A stretch of 29,299 nucleotides of DNA from JBLIDK01 sp047632595 (GTDB taxonomy: Bacteria; Bacteroidota; Bacteroidia; Sphingobacteriales; Sphingobacteriaceae), in assembly GCA_047632595.1 (NCBI GenBank), contig JBLIDK010000025.1, positions 1 to 29,299 of the forward strand, given 5' to 3'. Both the position numbers and the translations under genes were made by a program. Shown in pieces: positions 8,210-16,630 of the stretch. The notes under the pieces are model-generated. The model saw only the letters and a program-made list of their open reading frames with translations, was not told the DNA's origin and ran no database searches. Each line of letters begins with the position of its first letter. Position 1 is the stretch's first letter.

Positions 8210-9369
8210 GTTCCAGTGAAAAAATAGAACTTAAAGATAGTGAAATGATCCTGAATATGGGTCCACAACACCCCTCTACCCATGGCGTACTTAGACTTGA
8301 ATTAGTAACTGATGGCGAAGTAGTTGTAGATGTTAGGCCTCATATTGGTTATTTACATCGTTGTTTTGAAAAACATGCTGAAAATCTTCCTTACAATCAA
8401 ATAATTCCATTTACTGACCGACTAGATTACATGTCGAGCATGAACAACAACCACATATTTTCGATGGGTGTTGAGCACATGATAGGAATTACTGATAAAA
8501 TTCCACAACGAGTAGAATACATACGTGTTTTAGTTGCAGAATTAAATAGAATTGCCTCTCATTTAATTGCAATTGGAACCTTTGGTTTAGATATAGGCGC
8601 TTTTACTCCATTTATGTGGTGTTTTAGAGATAGGGAGCACATTATGAACTTGTTGGAATGGCTAAGTGGTTCAAGAATGCTTTACAATTACATATGGATT
8701 GGTGGTTTATATTATGACCTTCCAGTAGGATTTGAAGAACGCTGCAAAGACTTTGTAGACTATTTTACACCAAAATTAACTGACTTAAACGCACTACTTA
8801 GCGACAACCCTATTTTCATTAAAAGGACAGCCAATGTTGGTATTCTACCTTTAACGACCGCATTAGACTATGGTTGTACGGGTCCTGTTTTAAGAGGTTC
8901 TGGCCTAGCCTATGACCTACGAAGAGAAGATGCTTATTCAGTTTATCCTGAATTAGACTTTAACATCCCTAAAGGGGAAGGTAAAATGGGTACGCTTGGT
9001 GATTGTTGGGACAGATTTGACGTGCGTATGCAAGAAGTTAAAGAAAGCCTTCATATTATAACACAATGTATTACACGTTTGCAGACAGATTTAAAAAGAA
9101 GTCCGGATTTTGACCCTAGACAGTTTGTGCCAAAGAAAATTAGGATAAAACAAACTGAACATTACGTTCGTGGTGAAAGCCCTAAAGGTTCATTAGGATT
9201 TTATTTTTTGGGTGATGAAAAATCAGATATTCCAAAGCGCTGCAAAGTACGCTCACCGTGTTTCTCTAATTTAAGTGTATTACCAGAAATTAGTCGCGGA
9301 GTACTTATTGCTGATTTAGTAGCAATTGTTGGCTCCTTAGACTTAGTTATGGGAGAAGTAGACAAATAG
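8206..9369 (+). CDS. nuoD: NADH-quinone oxidoreductase subunit D (49-kDa type)
   Basis: 387 residues. Subunit of complex I that, with NuoB, forms the quinone-reduction cavity on the cytoplasmic peripheral arm. Family motifs: MGPQHPSTHGVLRLEL near the N-terminus with the quinone-site His, FTDRLDYMSSM with the quinone-site Tyr, and the ending VAIVGSLDLVMGEVDK, which is where the family normally ends, so it is complete. The start is TTG at 8206, overlapping the ruvB stop; the next Met (SEMILNM) would leave little before the conserved motif. No other nuo gene lies in the window: ruvB precedes it and recQ converges on it one base after its stop. In most bacteria nuoD sits inside a nuoA-N cluster, so this location is unusual. 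Confidence 0.95.
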   Translation: MSSSEKIELKDSEMILNMGPQHPSTHGVLRLELVTDGEVVVDVRPHIGYLHRCFEKHAENLPYNQIIPFTDRLDYMSSMNNNHIFSMGVEHMIGITDKIPQRVEYIRVLVAELNRIASHLIAIGTFGLDIGAFTPFMWCFRDREHIMNLLEWLSGSRMLYNYIWIGGLYYDLPVGFEERCKDFVDYFTPKLTDLNALLSDNPIFIKRTANVGILPLTTALDYGCTGPVLRGSGLAYDLRREDAYSVYPELDFNIPKGEGKMGTLGDCWDRFDVRMQEVKESLHIITQCITRLQTDLKRSPDFDPRQFVPKKIRIKQTEHYVRGESPKGSLGFYFLGDEKSDIPKRCKVRSPCFSNLSVLPEISRGVLIADLVAIVGSLDLVMGEVDK

Positions 9370-9370
9370 C

Positions 9371-11566
9371 CTAGTTCCCTATCTCAGACAAATACTTTAT
9401 TCGCATAAGTTGAATTTCTTCTAATGAATATTCATCTTCCCCTAATTCTTTATGTGCTTTTTCAGCTGAATCGGTTTCTGCCTCGTTAAAATATTCAAAA
9501 ACTTCATCCTGTCTGTCGTAGTCCAAAACATCATCAATGTAGTAGTTGATATTCAATTTTGTTCCAGATTCAACAATTCTTTCCAATTCCTTTATAATTT
9601 CTGGCATTTCTAAACCTTTGGCATTAGCAATGTCGTCAATTGGAATTCGTTTATCAATGTTTTGAATTATATAAACTTTTAAACCTGACTTATTTACCGT
9701 GCTTTTCATCACAAAATCATCAGGTCTAAATACATCGTTTTCTTCTACATATTTTTGAATATGCTCCAAAAATGGTTTACCAAATTTAATTGCTTTTCCA
9801 GCCCCAACACCTTGAATTTTTTGCAATTCTGTATTAGTTATTGGAAACATCGTGCACATTTCCTCTAAACTAGGGTCTTGAAAAATAACAAAAGGTGGTA
9901 CTTTCTTTTGTTTCGCTAATGCTTTTCGAAGCTCCTTAAGCTCATTAAACAAGTTTTGATCTAAGGCTCCACCTCCTTGCATTTTTTGACCTTCTTCTTC
10001 AGAAACAGATTCAAAATCAAAATTCATTGTGAACTTTATTGAAACAGGGTTTTTGATGAATTCTTTGCCTTTTTTGGCTAGTTGTAAAATGCCGTAGTTT
10101 TCTAAATCTTTATCAATAAATCCGTAAAGTAAACTTTGTCTAATAACAGACTCCCAAATTTTACGGTCCTTCCCTGCTCCTTTTCCAAATTCAGGCAGTT
10201 CATTATGCTTATATGATTTAAGAATCTTGTTGGGAACTCCCATTATTATATGAAGTAGATATTTGGAGTTAAACTTGTCTCCTGAGCCTTTCAAAGCTTT
10301 TAAAACTAATAAAACATCTTCTTGGGCCTCAAACTTGTCTCGATCATGCCTACATATGTCACACATCTTACTTCCTTGACACTGTGTTTCATCATACACT
10401 TCTCCAAAATAATGCAGAATTTGTTTTCTTCGACAAACAACCGATTCGCAATAATCCACTACTTCACGTAGTAATTGAATACCTATTTCTCGTTCAGCTA
10501 CTGACTTGTCTTTTAAGAATTTAGCTAGTTTTATAATGTCTTTTTCTTTATAGAAAGCAATACAGTTACCCTCGCCACCGTCTCTTCCGGCTCTACCTGT
10601 TTCTTGGTAATAGCTCTCTAAACTTTTAGGTATATCATGATGAATAACAAAACGCACATCGGGTTTGTCAATTCCCATCCCAAAGGCTATGGTAGCTACA
10701 ACAACATCTGCATCTTCCATTAGAAACATATCTTGATGTTTAGCTCGTAATTTACTTTCTAGTCCAGCGTGATAAGGAATTGCATTAATGCCATTTACCA
10801 CCAACTGTTGGGCTATTTCTTCTACTTTTTTACGACTCAAACAATAAACAATTCCTGATTTTCCAGGATGTTCTTTAATGTATCTGATGATTTCACGCTC
10901 AACATTAACTTTAGGTCGTATTTCGTAATACAGGTTGTCTCGGTTAAATGAGGACTTGAAAATTGTTGCATCTTGAATTTGTAAGTTCTTTAAAATATCC
11001 ACCTGAACTTTTGGAGTTGCCGTTGCTGTTAATCCAACAAGAGGAATATTATCTCCAATATTTTCAACAATTGATTTTATTTTTCGATACTCGGGTCTAA
11101 AGTCGTGACCCCATTCAGAAATACAGTGAGCTTCGTCAACTGCAATAAATGAAACTTTAATTGAACGTAAAAATTCCACATTCTCTTCTTTAATAAGAGA
11201 TTCTGGAGCAACATATAAAAGTTTTGTTTTACCAGCAGAAACATCTGCTTTCACCTTAATTATTTGATTTTTGGTCAAAGAGGAGTTCATATAATGGGCT
11301 ATCGACTCACTTTCACCAAAGGCTCTCAATTGATCTACTTGATTTTTCATCAAAGCAATTAAGGGGGAAATAATTAAAGCTGTACCTTCGCTCATTATCG
11401 CAGGTAGCTGATAGCACATACTTTTTCCTCCACCAGTTGGCATAATAACAAAGGTGTTCTTACCTTCGAGTATATTATTGATGATTGCTTCTTGATCTCC
11501 TTTAAAAGAGTTGAACCCAAAGAAGCTTTTTAAACTGCTATGCAGTGATTTTGTTAATTCCGACAT
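9371..11566 (-). CDS. recQ: ATP-dependent DNA helicase RecQ
   Basis: 731 residues, longer than the ~610 of E. coli RecQ. 3'-5' DNA helicase for recombination and fork repair. Walker A MPTGGGKSMCYQ (42-53), DEAH box VDEAHCISEWGHDFRP (143-158), and helicase C-domain motif VI ETGRAGRDG. The RQC zinc site is a four-Cys set in CRRKQILHYFGE...CQGSKMCDICRHD (about 378-408). A winged-helix domain follows. An HRDC domain (about 545-610) contains ELQKIQGVGAGKAIKFG. A further ~110-residue acidic C-terminal segment (IPIDDIANAKGLEMPEIIKE) looks like an added helix-turn-helix. It converges with nuoD one base apart and diverges from kdsD. Confidence 0.97.
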   Translation of the reverse strand: MSELTKSLHSSLKSFFGFNSFKGDQEAIINNILEGKNTFVIMPTGGGKSMCYQLPAIMSEGTALIISPLIALMKNQVDQLRAFGESESIAHYMNSSLTKNQIIKVKADVSAGKTKLLYVAPESLIKEENVEFLRSIKVSFIAVDEAHCISEWGHDFRPEYRKIKSIVENIGDNIPLVGLTATATPKVQVDILKNLQIQDATIFKSSFNRDNLYYEIRPKVNVEREIIRYIKEHPGKSGIVYCLSRKKVEEIAQQLVVNGINAIPYHAGLESKLRAKHQDMFLMEDADVVVATIAFGMGIDKPDVRFVIHHDIPKSLESYYQETGRAGRDGGEGNCIAFYKEKDIIKLAKFLKDKSVAEREIGIQLLREVVDYCESVVCRRKQILHYFGEVYDETQCQGSKMCDICRHDRDKFEAQEDVLLVLKALKGSGDKFNSKYLLHIIMGVPNKILKSYKHNELPEFGKGAGKDRKIWESVIRQSLLYGFIDKDLENYGILQLAKKGKEFIKNPVSIKFTMNFDFESVSEEEGQKMQGGGALDQNLFNELKELRKALAKQKKVPPFVIFQDPSLEEMCTMFPITNTELQKIQGVGAGKAIKFGKPFLEHIQKYVEENDVFRPDDFVMKSTVNKSGLKVYIIQNIDKRIPIDDIANAKGLEMPEIIKELERIVESGTKLNINYYIDDVLDYDRQDEVFEYFNEAETDSAEKAHKELGEDEYSLEEIQLMRIKYLSEIGN

Positions 11567-11648
11567 TATAGTTATGAAGATACATGTTTAGAGTGACATT
11601 CAAACCCTTACTTTTACCAAAATTTTAAGCTAAATATATTTACTTCCA

Positions 11649-12614
11649 TTGAAATCTGCCAAAGAAATACTAGACATTGCTAAAAAGACCCTAATAATGG
11701 AGTCTGAGGCTATTACTAAGGTAATAAAATTACTTGATGAAAACTTTGTAAACTCTGTAAAACACATATACGAATCGAAAGGTAGAGTTATTGTGACAGG
11801 AATAGGAAAAAGTGCCAACATTGCAAATAAAATTGTAGCCACTTTAAACTCCACTGGCACTTCAGCTATGTTTATGCATGCAGCCGATGCTGTACATGGT
11901 GATTTGGGAATGGTTCAAGATAATGATACCGTAATATGTATTTCAAAAAGTGGTAATTCACCCGAAATAAAAGTGCTAGTTCCAATAATTAAAACCGGAA
12001 AAAATAAATTAATCGCCATTACAGGAAACATGGGTTCTACCCTTGCAGAATTTAGCGACTTTGTAATTGACACCACTGTAACTGAAGAAGCATGTCCAAA
12101 TAATTTAGCCCCAACCACTAGCACAACAGTGCAACTTGCTGTTGGAGATGCTTTAGCGATGGCATTGCTTCATTGTAGAGAGTTTACTAGTGTTGACTTC
12201 GCAAAATATCATCCAGGAGGTGCTTTAGGTAAGAAACTGTATCTAAAAGCGGCTGACTTAGCAGTAATTCATGAAAGACCTATATTGAGAACAAGTAACA
12301 CTTTGAAAGAGGCTGTTCTTGAAATTAGCTCTAAACGATTAGGCGCAGCGGCTGTTATGGATAAGGACACTATTATTGGAATAGTTACGGATGGCGATAT
12401 TAGGCGAGCAATTTCAAAAAGAATAGAATTTGAAACAGGATTAGTTAAAGATTTTATGGGAAATGCCCCAAAAATTGTAGAAGGTGATACCTTAGCAATT
12501 GAAACAGCTCAAATAATGAGAAATTTCAACATAAGCCAAGTCATAGTGGTTTCAAACAATGAGTACATTGGTATGATTCACCTTCATGATTTATTAAAAG
12601 AAGGAATTATTTAA
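11649..12614 (+). CDS. kdsD: Arabinose-5-phosphate isomerase (KpsF/GutQ/KdsD family)
   Basis: 321 residues. Interconverts D-ribulose 5-phosphate and D-arabinose 5-phosphate, the first step to KDO of lipopolysaccharide. An SIS domain (about 38-175) has VTGIGKSANIA (Lys54), HAADAVHGDLGMV (77-89), ISKSGNS (98-104) and EACPNNLAPTTST. The KYHPGGALGKKL linker leads to a tandem CBS pair (about 205-320) ending in IGMIHLHDLLKEG. The start is TTG at 11649: the frame has a TAA at 11631 and no ATG before residue 17, while the conserved helix AKEILDIAKKTL needs the upstream residues. A near-consensus box TATATTTA lies 6 bases before it. Followed 33 bp later by manC. Confidence 0.95.
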   Translation: MKSAKEILDIAKKTLIMESEAITKVIKLLDENFVNSVKHIYESKGRVIVTGIGKSANIANKIVATLNSTGTSAMFMHAADAVHGDLGMVQDNDTVICISKSGNSPEIKVLVPIIKTGKNKLIAITGNMGSTLAEFSDFVIDTTVTEEACPNNLAPTTSTTVQLAVGDALAMALLHCREFTSVDFAKYHPGGALGKKLYLKAADLAVIHERPILRTSNTLKEAVLEISSKRLGAAAVMDKDTIIGIVTDGDIRRAISKRIEFETGLVKDFMGNAPKIVEGDTLAIETAQIMRNFNISQVIVVSNNEYIGMIHLHDLLKEGII

Positions 12615-12647
12615 ATCATCAAACTAATAGATTTAAAATAACTATTA

Positions 12648-13736
12648 ATGAATACTAATTATTACGCAGTAATTATGGCTGGTGGAATTGGCAGCAGATT
12701 TTGGCCAATGAGCAGAGCTTCATATCCAAAACAATTTCTTGATATTCTTGGAACTGGGAAAACTTTTATTCAGTACACTTATGAGCGTTTTAAGAAAATT
12801 TGTCCCGAAGAAAATATTTTAATTGTCACTCACGAATCATATAAAGGGTTAATTAAAGAACAATTACCAAACATTACTGACGATCAAATATTATGTGAGC
12901 CTATTGCTCGCAATACTGCGCCTTGTATTGCTTATGCCGCTTATAAAATTGCTTCAAAAAATGCCAAAGGAGCAATGGTTGTAGCTCCATCTGATCATTT
13001 AATATTAGATGAACAAAAATTTATTGAAGAAGTTGAAACTAGCTTAGAATATTCTTTAGCACAAAACCAGCTAGTTACCTTAGGCATAAAGCCTAGTCGA
13101 CCTGATACTGGTTATGGCTATATACAATTCAAAAAAGAATCAGAAAAAAGCGAGGAAGAATTCCATCAAGTAAAAACTTTTACTGAAAAACCCGATTTGG
13201 ACCTTGCCAAGACTTTTGTAAAAAGTGGTGAATTTTTATGGAATTCGGGAATATTTGTATGGAGTGTAAAAAGCATTTTAAAAGGACTTCACAAACATTT
13301 ACCAGAAATTGAAGAGGTTTTTAAAGACGTGAAGGGTCATTATTATACCCCAAAAGAAGAAGCCGCCATTTTAAAAGCATACGAACATTGCACTAATATC
13401 TCCATTGACTATGGTTTAATGGAAAAAGCTACCAATGTAATGGTAAAGCCCGTTGAATTTGGATGGAGCGACTTAGGAACTTGGGGTTCACTGCAGTCAA
13501 TAATTGAAAAAGATTATTTAGGAAATGCGGCTATAGGTAAAAACATAATTATTTATGATAGTACCGATTGTATAATCAAAGCAAGTGACGACAAATTGAT
13601 TGTAGCTCAGGGCTTAAAAGATTTTATTGTAGTCGACACAAAAGACGCCTTGCTTATTTGCAAAACTTCAAAAGAGCAAGACATTAAGAAAATTGTTGCT
13701 GATGTTAAAAAGATGAGCGGCGATAAATTTTCTTAG
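12648..13736 (+). CDS. manC: Mannose-1-phosphate guanylyltransferase
   Basis: 362 residues. Makes GDP-mannose from GTP and mannose 1-phosphate for polysaccharide and glycoprotein glycans. The nucleotidyltransferase signature GGIGSRFWPMSR (12-23) is followed by the conserved Lys in YPKQFLDILG. Also visible are VVAPSDHLI (metal/nucleotide Asp), GYGYIQF, FTEKPDLDLA, FLWNSGIFVW and VEFGWSDLGTWGSL. It lacks the C-terminal phosphomannose isomerase domain of the long bifunctional forms. Start ATG at 12648, 33 bp after kdsD, suggesting a two-gene envelope-sugar unit. Its stop codon overlaps that of convergent rlmB by four bases (TTAG). Confidence 0.93.
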   Translation: MNTNYYAVIMAGGIGSRFWPMSRASYPKQFLDILGTGKTFIQYTYERFKKICPEENILIVTHESYKGLIKEQLPNITDDQILCEPIARNTAPCIAYAAYKIASKNAKGAMVVAPSDHLILDEQKFIEEVETSLEYSLAQNQLVTLGIKPSRPDTGYGYIQFKKESEKSEEEFHQVKTFTEKPDLDLAKTFVKSGEFLWNSGIFVWSVKSILKGLHKHLPEIEEVFKDVKGHYYTPKEEAAILKAYEHCTNISIDYGLMEKATNVMVKPVEFGWSDLGTWGSLQSIIEKDYLGNAAIGKNIIIYDSTDCIIKASDDKLIVAQGLKDFIVVDTKDALLICKTSKEQDIKKIVADVKKMSGDKFS

Positions 13737-14479
13737 GTATTTCGCTGTCTCACTATTTCTGAAATTGCAATTCCTGCTGCCACCGAAACATTAAGCGAGG
13801 CTACATTACCATTAAGTGGAATTTTAACGAGCTCATCACATTCTTTTATCAGTTGATCTGAAATTCCAACATCCTCTGCTCCCATTATTATAGCAATAGG
13901 CCCATCAAATTTTGTTGTATAAATAGAGTTAGCTGCTTTTTCAGTCACTCCTACTATTGTTAAACCCGAATTTCTTAAAAAATCAACCGATGCTGTAAGT
14001 GAATGTTCCCTACAAATAGGAAGGTATTCAAATGCACCTGCAGCTGTTTTAAGAGCATCTTCATTCACCGGAGCACTGTTGTCTAGGCCTATAACAATTC
14101 CATTAGCCCCCATTGCTTCAGCCGTTCGTACAATAGCTCCAAAATTTCTTACATCCGTAATGCTATCGAGTAATATGAAAAATGGGTCTTGCCCTTTCTC
14201 ATAAATCTGTGGAAGCAAATTACCCAATTGTACAAAAGGTATTGGAGAAACAAAAAGAATAACACCTTGGTGATTCTTTCTTGAAAGTCTATTCAATTTT
14301 TCAATTGGCACTCTTTTAACTCGAATATTTCGATCTTTTGCTAATTGATGTAACTCTTGGTAACCTTCTCCTTTTAATCCTATTTGAAGAAATATTGATT
14401 CAATTTCTTTTCCAGAATTAATTGCTTCCATGGCAGGATGCATCCCAATTACCATTCGTTGATTTGAAAAACTTTTCAA
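13733..14479 (-). CDS. rlmB: 23S rRNA (guanosine-2'-O-)-methyltransferase RlmB (SPOUT family)
   Basis: 248 residues. S-adenosylmethionine-dependent 2'-O-methylation of G2251 in the 23S rRNA P-loop is the family role; related TrmH-family activities are possible. An N-terminal substrate-binding domain (VIGMHPAMEAI...KRVPIEKLNRLS) is followed by the knotted SPOUT domain with motif 1 NFGAIVRTAEAMG, motif 2 IIMGAEDVGIS and motif 3 IPLNGNVASLNVSVAAGI. The start is probably TTG at 14479: the frame is closed by TAA just upstream, and the first ATG (14455) would leave one residue before the conserved domain. A TAACTTTG box at 14549-14556 on the same strand would be its promoter. Confidence 0.93.
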   Translation of the reverse strand: MKSFSNQRMVIGMHPAMEAINSGKEIESIFLQIGLKGEGYQELHQLAKDRNIRVKRVPIEKLNRLSRKNHQGVILFVSPIPFVQLGNLLPQIYEKGQDPFFILLDSITDVRNFGAIVRTAEAMGANGIVIGLDNSAPVNEDALKTAAGAFEYLPICREHSLTASVDFLRNSGLTIVGVTEKAANSIYTTKFDGPIAIIMGAEDVGISDQLIKECDELVKIPLNGNVASLNVSVAAGIAISEIVRQRNT

Positions 14480-14548
14480 TTGTTATTTATTAGTGTTTGT
14501 AAAATATTTCGTTTTGATATTACTCCTATTAATCGAAATAAAGTGTGC

Positions 14549-14556
14549 CAAAGTTA
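14549..14556 (-). promoter_or_regulatory. Putative rlmB promoter -7 box
   Basis: On the minus strand the sequence is TAACTTTG, an exact TAnnTTTG match, about 70 bases before the rlmB start. No good -33 TTG was found. Confidence 0.4.
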
Positions 14557-14565
14557 CCTATCTCA

Positions 14566-14603
14566 AATTTAAATAGTGCGATTTAAATTCTTAATAATAA
14601 GAA
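14566..14603. repeat. Two adjacent AT-rich palindromes next to DnaA boxes
   Basis: AATTTAAAT (14566-14574) and ATTTAAATT (14581-14589) are a perfect 9-bp inverted repeat around AGTGCG. Sharing its edge, TTCTTA (14588-14593) and TAAGAA (14598-14603) form a second inverted repeat with a 4-base loop. Both lie 16 or more bases before a perfect DnaA box in the rlmB-dnaB gap. Confidence 0.7.
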
Positions 14604-14618
14604 TGTTTATTTTTAGAT

Positions 14619-14659
14619 TTATCCACACCGATATTGTTATTAACACAAAGTTATTAACA
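14619..14659 (+). promoter_or_regulatory. DnaA-box cluster upstream of dnaB
   Basis: TTATCCACA at 14619-14627 is the canonical high-affinity DnaA box. Two identical copies of TTATTAACA follow at 14637-14645 and 14651-14659, each one base from TTATTCACA, in the same orientation and 14 bases apart. The surrounding 355-bp gap between divergent rlmB and dnaB is very AT-rich. It could be DnaA control of dnaB or part of a replication origin; dnaA itself is not in the window. Confidence 0.6.
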
Positions 14660-14829
14660 CTTTTTTCTTCGTTTTTGGCGCAAAAATGACTATATTAAAA
14701 AACAATTAACATTATTTGCACATTTACGATAATTCTAATAGGCTATAAAACAAATGTTAAAAAAAGGTTACCTATTTTTATCAATACTCTGTGTGAGTAA
14801 AAGAAACAAAAAATGGAATTAATTCTAAA

Positions 14830-14837
14830 TATATTTG
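14830..14837 (+). promoter_or_regulatory. -7 promoter box directly before dnaB
   Basis: TATATTTG is an exact TAnnTTTG match, followed by GAC and the ATG at 14841. As at the genes starting 1923 and 7187, the box almost touches the start codon. No -33 TTG is evident. Confidence 0.5.
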
Positions 14838-14840
14838 GAC

Positions 14841-16400
14841 ATGCAAAACATTAATGTCCAAAAAGACTATAACACTACAAGCAAAAAAGGCTACGGCACT
14901 AACCTTGGTAATAACCCTTCACTTGACCTAACTAAACTTCCACCACAGGCACTCGACCTTGAAGAAGCTGTACTTGGTGCAATTATGCTTGAAAAACAGG
15001 CATTAAACGCAGTAATCGAAATTTTAAAAGTTGAAGCATTTTATAAAGAAGCGCATGGTAAAATATTTAGAGCCATTGCCATACTATTTGAAAAATCAGA
15101 ACCAATTGATGTATTAACAGTTACAGAACAACTTAGAATTAATGGTGATTTAGAGTCAGTTGGTGGTCCTTATTATGTTACGCAACTAACAAATCGTGTT
15201 GGTTCTGCTGCTCACGTAGAGCATCACAGTAGAATTATAATACAGAAGTACATTCAACGTGAATTAATTAGCATTTCTAATAAAATTATTCAAGATGCTT
15301 ATGATGATTCAACTGATATATTTCAGTTGATGGATCGTGCTGAAAAGGGTTTATTTGAAGTAACCGAAAACAATTTACGTAAGAGTACAGAAAGAATTAA
15401 CGTTGTTGTAAAACAATCATTAACTGCTTTAGAAGAGCTAAGGCATAAAACAGATGGTCACACTGGTGTTCCTTCTGGCTTTAGTAATTTAGATAAGATT
15501 ACTGGTGGATGGCAAAAATCAGATTTAGTAATCCTTGCAGCTCGTCCTGGTATGGGTAAAACCGCATTTGTATTAAGCGCTGCTCGTAACGCAGCTGTTG
15601 ATCACAACATGCCAGTTGCCGTATTTTCTTTAGAGATGAGTTCTATTCAATTAGTAAACAGATTAATTTCTGGTGAAACGGAGCTGGCAGGTGATAAAAT
15701 TAGAAAAGGTGATTTGAAGGATCATGAATGGGCTCAACTAACCGAAAAAGTTGGAAAGTTAAACGATGCACCGATTTTTATTGATGATACTCCTGCTCTG
15801 ACCATATTTGAACTTAGAGCGAAGTGTAGAAGATTAAAAGCAAAGCACGACATTCAATTAATTATCATTGATTATTTGCAGTTAATGAATGGTACGTCAG
15901 AATCTAACAAAGGTGGAAATCGTGAACAAGAAATTGGTGGAATTTCAAGAGCACTTAAGCAACTAGCTAAAGAACTTGAAGTACCAGTTATCGCACTTTC
16001 GCAGTTAAACCGTTCGGTTGAAACAAGAACAGGTTCTAAAAGACCACAACTATCCGATCTTCGTGAATCAGGATCAATTGAGCAGGATGCCGATATGGTA
16101 ATGTTTATCTATCGTGCTGAATACTATGATTTAGATCAAGATGATGAAGGAAACTCAACCGAGGACATGGCACAACTAATAATTGCCAAAAACAGACACG
16201 GTGCTCAAGAAGATGTAGATGTTCGTTTCATTAAAGAATATGCCAAGTTTGTTGACATTAACTCAACACAATATGGACCTTCAGGTGGTGGATTTGATGA
16301 TAATAGTCCAAATTCTGGTCATAGCGTACTTACTAGATCTTCTAAATTAAATGATGATGAAGATTTTGGTTTTATGGAAGATGACGATGAGTTATTATAA
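14841..16400 (+). CDS. dnaB: Replicative DNA helicase DnaB
   Basis: 519 residues from ATG 14841. A TTG two codons earlier lies inside the promoter box and is rejected. Hexameric 5'-3' helicase at the replication fork. N-terminal domain (about 33-140) opens with LPPQALDLEEAVLGAIM and contains the DnaB lead motif GGPYYVTQLTN. A linker follows, then the RecA-like motor with GVPSGFSNLDKITGGW, Walker A AARPGMGKTAF (about 233-243), ISGETELAGDKIRKG, Walker B IIIDYLQLMNG, QLNRSVETR and the arginine-finger region. The last ~40 residues are an acidic, Ser/Asp-rich tail. No intein is present. DnaA boxes lie 180-220 bp upstream. Confidence 0.97.
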   Translation: MQNINVQKDYNTTSKKGYGTNLGNNPSLDLTKLPPQALDLEEAVLGAIMLEKQALNAVIEILKVEAFYKEAHGKIFRAIAILFEKSEPIDVLTVTEQLRINGDLESVGGPYYVTQLTNRVGSAAHVEHHSRIIIQKYIQRELISISNKIIQDAYDDSTDIFQLMDRAEKGLFEVTENNLRKSTERINVVVKQSLTALEELRHKTDGHTGVPSGFSNLDKITGGWQKSDLVILAARPGMGKTAFVLSAARNAAVDHNMPVAVFSLEMSSIQLVNRLISGETELAGDKIRKGDLKDHEWAQLTEKVGKLNDAPIFIDDTPALTIFELRAKCRRLKAKHDIQLIIIDYLQLMNGTSESNKGGNREQEIGGISRALKQLAKELEVPVIALSQLNRSVETRTGSKRPQLSDLRESGSIEQDADMVMFIYRAEYYDLDQDDEGNSTEDMAQLIIAKNRHGAQEDVDVRFIKEYAKFVDINSTQYGPSGGGFDDNSPNSGHSVLTRSSKLNDDEDFGFMEDDDELL

Positions 16401-16401
16401 T

Positions 16402-16627
16402 TAAAAGCTTTTAGATAGAAGTAATCTTTTTCTTGAACAAAACCCGTTTTTAAATACAAGTTTTGAGCAGGAATATTATCGCTAGCCGTTTGTAATAATA
16501 AACCACAGTAATTGGTCTTAAAAGCTTATGCAGCAGCTATTTCTATAAGTTTTTCACCTATTGACTGCCCTATATTATCACTCGAAACAAACAAATCGTT
16601 CAACAAAACCTCTGTTTTAATGAATAC
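16402..16627 (-). pseudogene. GNAT N-acetyltransferase remnant (C-terminal half, in-frame stop)
   Basis: Translating the minus strand by eye gives EVLLNDLFVSSDNIGQSIGE, KLIEIAAA, a TAA stop at 16526-16528, then AFKTNYCGLLLQTASDN, IPAQNLYLKTGF and VQEKDYFYLKAF. This is the acetyl-CoA-binding half of a GNAT enzyme: the LNDLFV strand, a degenerate GxGIG loop (NIGQSIGEKL) and the LYLKTGF end motif. The N-terminal half is missing; the match ends at about 16627, directly beside the REP-like palindrome at 16631. No proper stop is present at the 3' end, which abuts dnaB. It is non-functional. The original substrate is unknown. Confidence 0.8.
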
Positions 16628-16630
16628 CTA

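Noticed and set aside
13733..13736. Four-base overlap of convergent manC and rlmB stops as a regulatory device
   Set aside because: Tight convergent ends are common in compact genomes; no hairpin or further signal here.
14835..14840. DnaB start at TTG 14835
   Set aside because: It is part of the TATATTTG promoter box; ATG 14841 is six bases later.
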